DNA of 64,000 nt from contig NZ_FOGO01000010.1 of assembly GCF_900111245.1 (NCBI RefSeq), forward strand, positions 62,001-126,000, given 5' to 3'. Under the pieces are notes generated by a model. The model had not been told where the DNA came from, made no database searches, and saw only the letters and a list, made by a program, of their open reading frames with translations. Both the position numbers and the translations under genes were made by a program. Positions 60,687 to 64,000 of the stretch are shown one piece after another; the first letter of the stretch is position 1; every line of letters begins with the position of its first letter. The DNA is from Streptomyces qinglanensis (GTDB lineage: Bacteria > Actinomycetota > Actinomycetes > Streptomycetales > Streptomycetaceae).

Positions 60687-62354
60687 ATGGCCGGAAGGCT
60701 GCTGGCGGTCAGCGATCTGCACGTCGCCTTCCGCGAGAACCGGACCCTGCTGGAGTCCCTCCGCCCCGGGAGCGACGACGACTGGCTGATCGTCGCCGGG
60801 GACGTCGCGGAACGGTTCGCGGACGTCGAGCAGGCCCTGCGGCTGCTGAGCACCCGGTTCGCCAAAGTCCTCTGGGCCCCCGGGAACCACGAGTTGTGGA
60901 CCCATCCCGGCGATCCGGTGACCCTGCGCGGCGACCGCCGCTACCGGCGGCTGGTCGAGATGTGCCGCAGCCTCGGCGTGGCCACACCCGAGGACCCCTA
61001 CCCGGTGTGGCACGGCGCGGGCGGACCGGTCACCGTGGCCCCGCTGTTCGTCCTCTACGACTACTCCTTCCGCGCCCCGGGAACGGCGACCAAGGAGGAG
61101 TCGCTGCGCCGCGCGCACGAGGCCGGTGTGGTGTGCACCGACGAATACCTGCTGCACCCCGACCCCTATCCGACCCCGGACGCCTGGTGCCGGGCCCGCG
61201 CGGAGTGGACCCGGCGCCGGCTCGAAGCACTCCCGCCCGGGCGGCGGACGGTACTGGTCAACCACTGGCCGCTGGTCCGGGAACCCACCAGGATCCTGCG
61301 CCATCCGGAGTTCGCCCAGTGGTGCGGCACCGAGCTGACCGCCGACTGGCACCGCCGCTTCCGGGCGGCGGCAGTCGTCTACGGCCATCTGCACATCCCC
61401 CGCGTCACCTGGCACGACGGAGTCAGGTTCGAGGAAGTCTCGGTGGGCTACCCGCGCGAATGGCAACCCCGTGATCCGCGGGAGCCGCTGCGCCCGGTGC
61501 TGCCCGCCGCCGGCCCGCCACCACCGGCACCCGCCGCTCCGGCGGCTCCGGCCGCGCAGGCTCCCGTTCCGGCTGCGTCTCCGGCCGGGGAGAGCACCCT
61601 GCTGGGCACGCTGCTGCCCTCCTCGGTGGCCGCCGCCGAGGCGTTCGCGGATCTGCCGGGGGCGCCCGCCGACCATCTGCACCCGCAGGAGGCGCAGGTG
61701 GTCGACCACGCGGTGCCGCGCAGGCAACGCGAGTTCGCCACGGTGCGGCAGTGCGCCCGGCGGGCCGCGGGCAGCCTCGGGGTACGGCCCGTCCCCCTGC
61801 TGCCCGACCGGCGCGGCGCCCCGCAGTGGCCGGAGGGCGTGGTGGGTGCCATGACCCACTGCGAGGGCTACCGGGCCGCCGCCGTGGCCCGCAGCGGGGA
61901 GATGCTCGGTGTCGGGATCGACGCCGAACCCAACGAGCCGTGCCCGGCCGGGGTCCTGGACCTCATCTCGCTGGAGCGCGAACGGGAGTGGGTGGCCGCG
62001 CATGCGCGCGCCGCGCCCGGAGTCCGCTGGGACAGACTGCTGTTCAGCGCCAAGGAGTCGGTGTTCAAGGTGTGGTATCCGCTGACCCGCCGCGAACTGG
62101 ACTTCGAGGAGGCGCACATCGAGGTCGACCCGCACGACGGGACCTTCACCGCCCGGCTCCTGGTCCCGGGACCGACGGTCGGCGGCAGGCGCCTGGACGG
62201 GTTCGCCGGGCGCTGGCTGTGCCGCGGCAACCTGCTGATCACCGCGATCACCCTGCCGGCCACCGCGCCCGGGCACGGCTCCCCGGCCCCGGCACCCGCA
62301 GCGGCCGGCCACGGCCGGGACTCCGGCGGCGTGCCGCGGCTCACCGTCCCCTGA
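60687..62354 (+). CDS. Metallophosphoesterase fused to Sfp/PptT-type 4'-phosphopantetheinyl transferase
   Basis: 555 residues from ATG at 60687 (GGGGGTGAG upstream); a longer in-frame start at 60549 would overlap the divergent regulator region and has non-coding-like sequence. N-terminal half (residues 1 to about 260) is a calcineurin-type metallophosphoesterase: SDLHVAF, AGDVAE, GNHE, VNHWPL and GHLH supply the metal ligands. After an Ala/Pro linker, the C-terminal half (about 310-530) is a phosphopantetheinyl transferase: MTHCEGYRAA, GIDAEPNEP and FSAKESVFKVW match the EntD/Sfp superfamily. The transferase should activate the roughly 15 carrier domains of this cluster. In Mycobacterium tuberculosis PptT is encoded beside PptH, a phosphoesterase that removes phosphopantetheine from carriers; here homologous activities are one polypeptide. 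No stop or frameshift separates the halves. Confidence 0.93.
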   Translation: MAGRLLAVSDLHVAFRENRTLLESLRPGSDDDWLIVAGDVAERFADVEQALRLLSTRFAKVLWAPGNHELWTHPGDPVTLRGDRRYRRLVEMCRSLGVATPEDPYPVWHGAGGPVTVAPLFVLYDYSFRAPGTATKEESLRRAHEAGVVCTDEYLLHPDPYPTPDAWCRARAEWTRRRLEALPPGRRTVLVNHWPLVREPTRILRHPEFAQWCGTELTADWHRRFRAAAVVYGHLHIPRVTWHDGVRFEEVSVGYPREWQPRDPREPLRPVLPAAGPPPPAPAAPAAPAAQAPVPAASPAGESTLLGTLLPSSVAAAEAFADLPGAPADHLHPQEAQVVDHAVPRRQREFATVRQCARRAAGSLGVRPVPLLPDRRGAPQWPEGVVGAMTHCEGYRAAAVARSGEMLGVGIDAEPNEPCPAGVLDLISLEREREWVAAHARAAPGVRWDRLLFSAKESVFKVWYPLTRRELDFEEAHIEVDPHDGTFTARLLVPGPTVGGRRLDGFAGRWLCRGNLLITAITLPATAPGHGSPAPAPAAAGHGRDSGGVPRLTVP

Positions 62355-62588
62355 GGGCCCTCCGGTCGGCGGTGGGCGGTCAGCGCAACTCCGCGCCGCG
62401 GACGGCCCGGTCTGCTCCCTGGCGGCCGCAGGTTCCCCGTCCGGCCCGGCATCTTCGGGCACCTCGATCGCGTACCCGTGCAGCGGCTGGGAGGTGCGCC
62501 GGCCGCCGCAGCCCAGTTGGAAGCGCAGGTCCCACGTGCCCGGGGCAGGCGCCCGGCCGTGGCCGGCCGTGCCCCGGCCGAGGACGGG
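62355..62588. other. Convergent intergenic region
   Basis: Lies between the ends of the phosphopantetheinyl transferase gene and the DinB-like gene. I see only imperfect GGCCGTG/CACGGCC palindromes around 62560-62580 and no clear terminator. The minus frame continuing after the DinB-like stop reads protein-like for about 60 residues (GTWDLRFQLGCGGRRTSQPL). Confidence 0.4.
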
Positions 62589-63254
62589 TCACCCCAGGTG
62601 GAGCGGCACGCGTACGGCCGCGGCGCCGAGTGCGGCCCGCTCCGCCGCCGTCGGGGCCCGGCGGCCGGTGCCGACCAGGAGCGCGTCCCGGTCGCCGAGC
62701 GAGGCCGGGAACGCGGCACCGGCGATCTCCTCCAGCGCCGCCCGGGACCGGGCCAGGCTCTCGGCGGGCGGTCCCGGCACGTGCGGCAGATGCGCGACCA
62801 GGTCCAGATGGTGCAGCGTCCACTCCAGGACGTAGGCCGCGAGGTAGTCGCCCGCGGTGAGGACTTGGCCGCGGGTCCGCACCCGCTGCTCCGGGTCTGC
62901 GAGTGCGGCGGCGCGTCCCGCGGCGGAGCCGACGTCGTCGAGGTGGAAGGTGAGCAGGTGCGGCTCCCGGTATGCCGCGGCCAGCCGGACGATGAGCGCG
63001 TCGAGCGGATCATCGCCGGTCGGCGGCCGGTCCGCGACCTCCCAGTAGGTCACCGCGTCGGCGGTCGGCTCGCTCCCGGTAGGGGTGGCGAGGGTGATCA
63101 GGACGTCCTGCGCGTCGATGACCAGATGGCACACCAGGTCCCGCACGAGCCACCCCGCGCACCCGGAGGGCTTCTCGAAGTCGGCTTCCGGGAGCGCGGC
63201 GACCGCCGTCCGCAGCGCCGTCCACGAGCAGGCGAAGAGGTCCACTGTCGGCAC
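62589..63254 (-). CDS. Maleylpyruvate isomerase / DinB-like family protein
   Basis: About 221 residues from GTG at 63254; a GTG at 63290 in the same frame gives 233 and one at 63245 gives 218, and no clear ribosome site separates them. The N-terminal part matches the mycothiol-dependent maleylpyruvate isomerase / DinB four-helix metalloenzyme fold: SGCAGWLVRDLVCHLVIDAQD carries the first metal histidine in its usual W-x-V-x-D-L-x-x-H context, and EWTLHHLDLVAHL the later histidine pair. Members are soluble, often bind zinc or nickel, and commonly have unassigned function in actinobacteria. It is convergent with the phosphopantetheinyl transferase gene and has no visible role in the polyketide pathway, so I take it as flanking genome. 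Confidence 0.75.
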   Translation of the reverse strand: MPTVDLFACSWTALRTAVAALPEADFEKPSGCAGWLVRDLVCHLVIDAQDVLITLATPTGSEPTADAVTYWEVADRPPTGDDPLDALIVRLAAAYREPHLLTFHLDDVGSAAGRAAALADPEQRVRTRGQVLTAGDYLAAYVLEWTLHHLDLVAHLPHVPGPPAESLARSRAALEEIAGAAFPASLGDRDALLVGTGRRAPTAAERAALGAAAVRVPLHLG

Positions 63255-63487
63255 GCTAGTGCGGCACGCACCCGGCGGACAACCGGACACGGGCCCCGCC
63301 TGGTGCTGTGACCGCGGACGTTCACCGGGTCGGGGCGATGTCCTCGATCGCCGGGCGACTGGACATCCCAGCGTGTCCGGCGATGTGCGCAGTCCTCAGG
63401 TCCTCCCTCGGCGGGTGTGCCGTCATCCGCAGGGCGGAGACGGTCCGCCGTTGCGGACGACGCGCGGCTGACCTGTCCAGGACCAGC

Positions 63488-64000
63488 ATGTACCTCATGA
63501 CGACAGCGACCGTTCCGCTCCCCGGCTCCGCATCTGCGCCTGCCTGGGCTCGCCGCGCCGCCCACGCCATCGCTCTGTGTGCAGTCCCGTCCGGCCTGTG
63601 GCGCATCGCCATGGCATCCGGTGTCCATGTGGGCTACAGCGACCAGGTGCTCCGCGACGTCTACGACATCCCGGGCTGGGGCATCGCATACGTCGTCGGT
63701 CTCTCCCTCCTTGCCGAGCTGGCCGCTCTGTTTCCGCTGCTGCTCGTCAGCAACCGGTGGCGGCCGCTGCATCCCAGGATCCTCGCCCCGCTGGCCTGGA
63801 CCGCCTCGGGCATCCTGGTCCTGGTGGCACTGTGGCAACTCGTGGTCGCTTTCACCGTCGAGAGCCAGACGTACCTGTCGAGTGGTACAGCACAGACCGT
63901 CTGGGGCTTCGCTTTCGCCCCGCTGTTCGCCATCCCGGCCCTGATGACTGCGGTGACTTGGTCGTACGCAAGACGGCACCGGGCACGAGGACAGGCAAAG
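63488..64000 (+). CDS. Hypothetical multi-pass membrane protein, 3' end outside the window
   Basis: Open from ATG at 63488 to the window edge (171 codons, no stop). AGGA lies 5 bases upstream of the ATG; a second in-frame ATG follows at 63497. Four hydrophobic segments are visible, around residues 20-45, 65-90, 100-125 and 140-162 (for example GIAYVVGLSLLAELAALFP and SGILVLVALWQLVVAF), with a basic last visible stretch (SYARRHRARGQ), consistent with an inner-membrane protein near its C terminus. I do not recognise a specific family. Base composition is lower in GC than the cluster (more A/T at third positions), which fits a housekeeping or flanking gene. Confidence 0.7.
   Translation, partial: MYLMTTATVPLPGSASAPAWARRAAHAIALCAVPSGLWRIAMASGVHVGYSDQVLRDVYDIPGWGIAYVVGLSLLAELAALFPLLLVSNRWRPLHPRILAPLAWTASGILVLVALWQLVVAFTVESQTYLSSGTAQTVWGFAFAPLFAIPALMTAVTWSYARRHRARGQAK

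Noticed and set aside
61868..63013. Minus-strand reading frame across the PPTase 3' end
   Set aside because: Antisense to the conserved PPTase motifs and Arg/Pro/Ser-rich; no recognisable domain.
63098..63979. Minus-strand frame antisense to the membrane protein
   Set aside because: The plus strand encodes clear hydrophobic segments with a ribosome site; the minus frame has no coherent features.

Overview
The window is very GC-rich with strongly C/G-biased third codon positions, ATGA stop-start overlaps between giant reading frames and a single rare TTA leucine codon in a regulator. This points to Streptomyces or a close relative. Nearly all of it is one biosynthetic gene cluster read on the minus strand, from about 60.4 kb down to and past base 1.

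Reading in the direction of transcription: a TPR-LuxR regulator with a TTA codon (60363-58741), a cytochrome P450 (58665-57448), a bacterial nitric oxide synthase oxygenase (57363-56047), then five tightly packed megasynthase genes: PKS A (56050-48590), PKS B (48600-33262), PKS C (33265-8237, about 8,340 residues), PKS D (8240-4371) and PKS E (4371 to beyond base 1, 3' end missing). The junctions NOS/A, B/C and C/D are ATGA overlaps, A/B overlaps by 11 bases and D/E by one base, so NOS and the assembly line appear to be one translationally coupled operon. Divergent from the regulator lies a fused metallophosphoesterase / 4'-phosphopantetheinyl transferase gene (60687-62354, plus). A DinB/maleylpyruvate-isomerase-like gene and a truncated membrane-protein gene at the right edge look like flanking genome.

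The assembly line is a cis-AT/trans-AT hybrid. PKS A has a decarboxylating KSQ-ACP loading module without AT, then the only intact in-line AT (methylmalonyl-type). PKS B module 2 keeps a decayed AT remnant, and later modules have none. The order is: load; M1 KS-AT-DH-KR-ACP; M2 KS-AT(relic)-DH-KR-ACP; M3 KS-DH-KR-ACP; M4 KS-DH-KR-cMT-ACP; M5 KS-KR-cMT-ACP; M6 C-A(Gly)-PCP; M7 KS-DH-KR-ACP; M8 KS-DH-ACP-cMT-KR-ACP; M9 KS(non-elongating); M10 KS-KR-ACP; PKS D KS-ACP-ACP-MT(degenerate); PKS E MT-KS(non-elongating)-DH-start of KR. No trans-AT, ER, TE or serine NRPS module is in the window, so the cluster continues to the left.

Collinearity predicts a methyl-branched tetraene (four DH+KR modules), a beta-hydroxy acid methylated at the alpha carbon, and a glycine amide followed by more polyketide. 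That is the left-to-middle skeleton of the oxazolomycin class. An embedded NO synthase plus P450 supplies a plausible route to a nitro group, so the best product hypothesis is a nitro-tetraene oxazolomycin relative such as lajollamycin. This is inference; the other half of the cluster is needed to test it.
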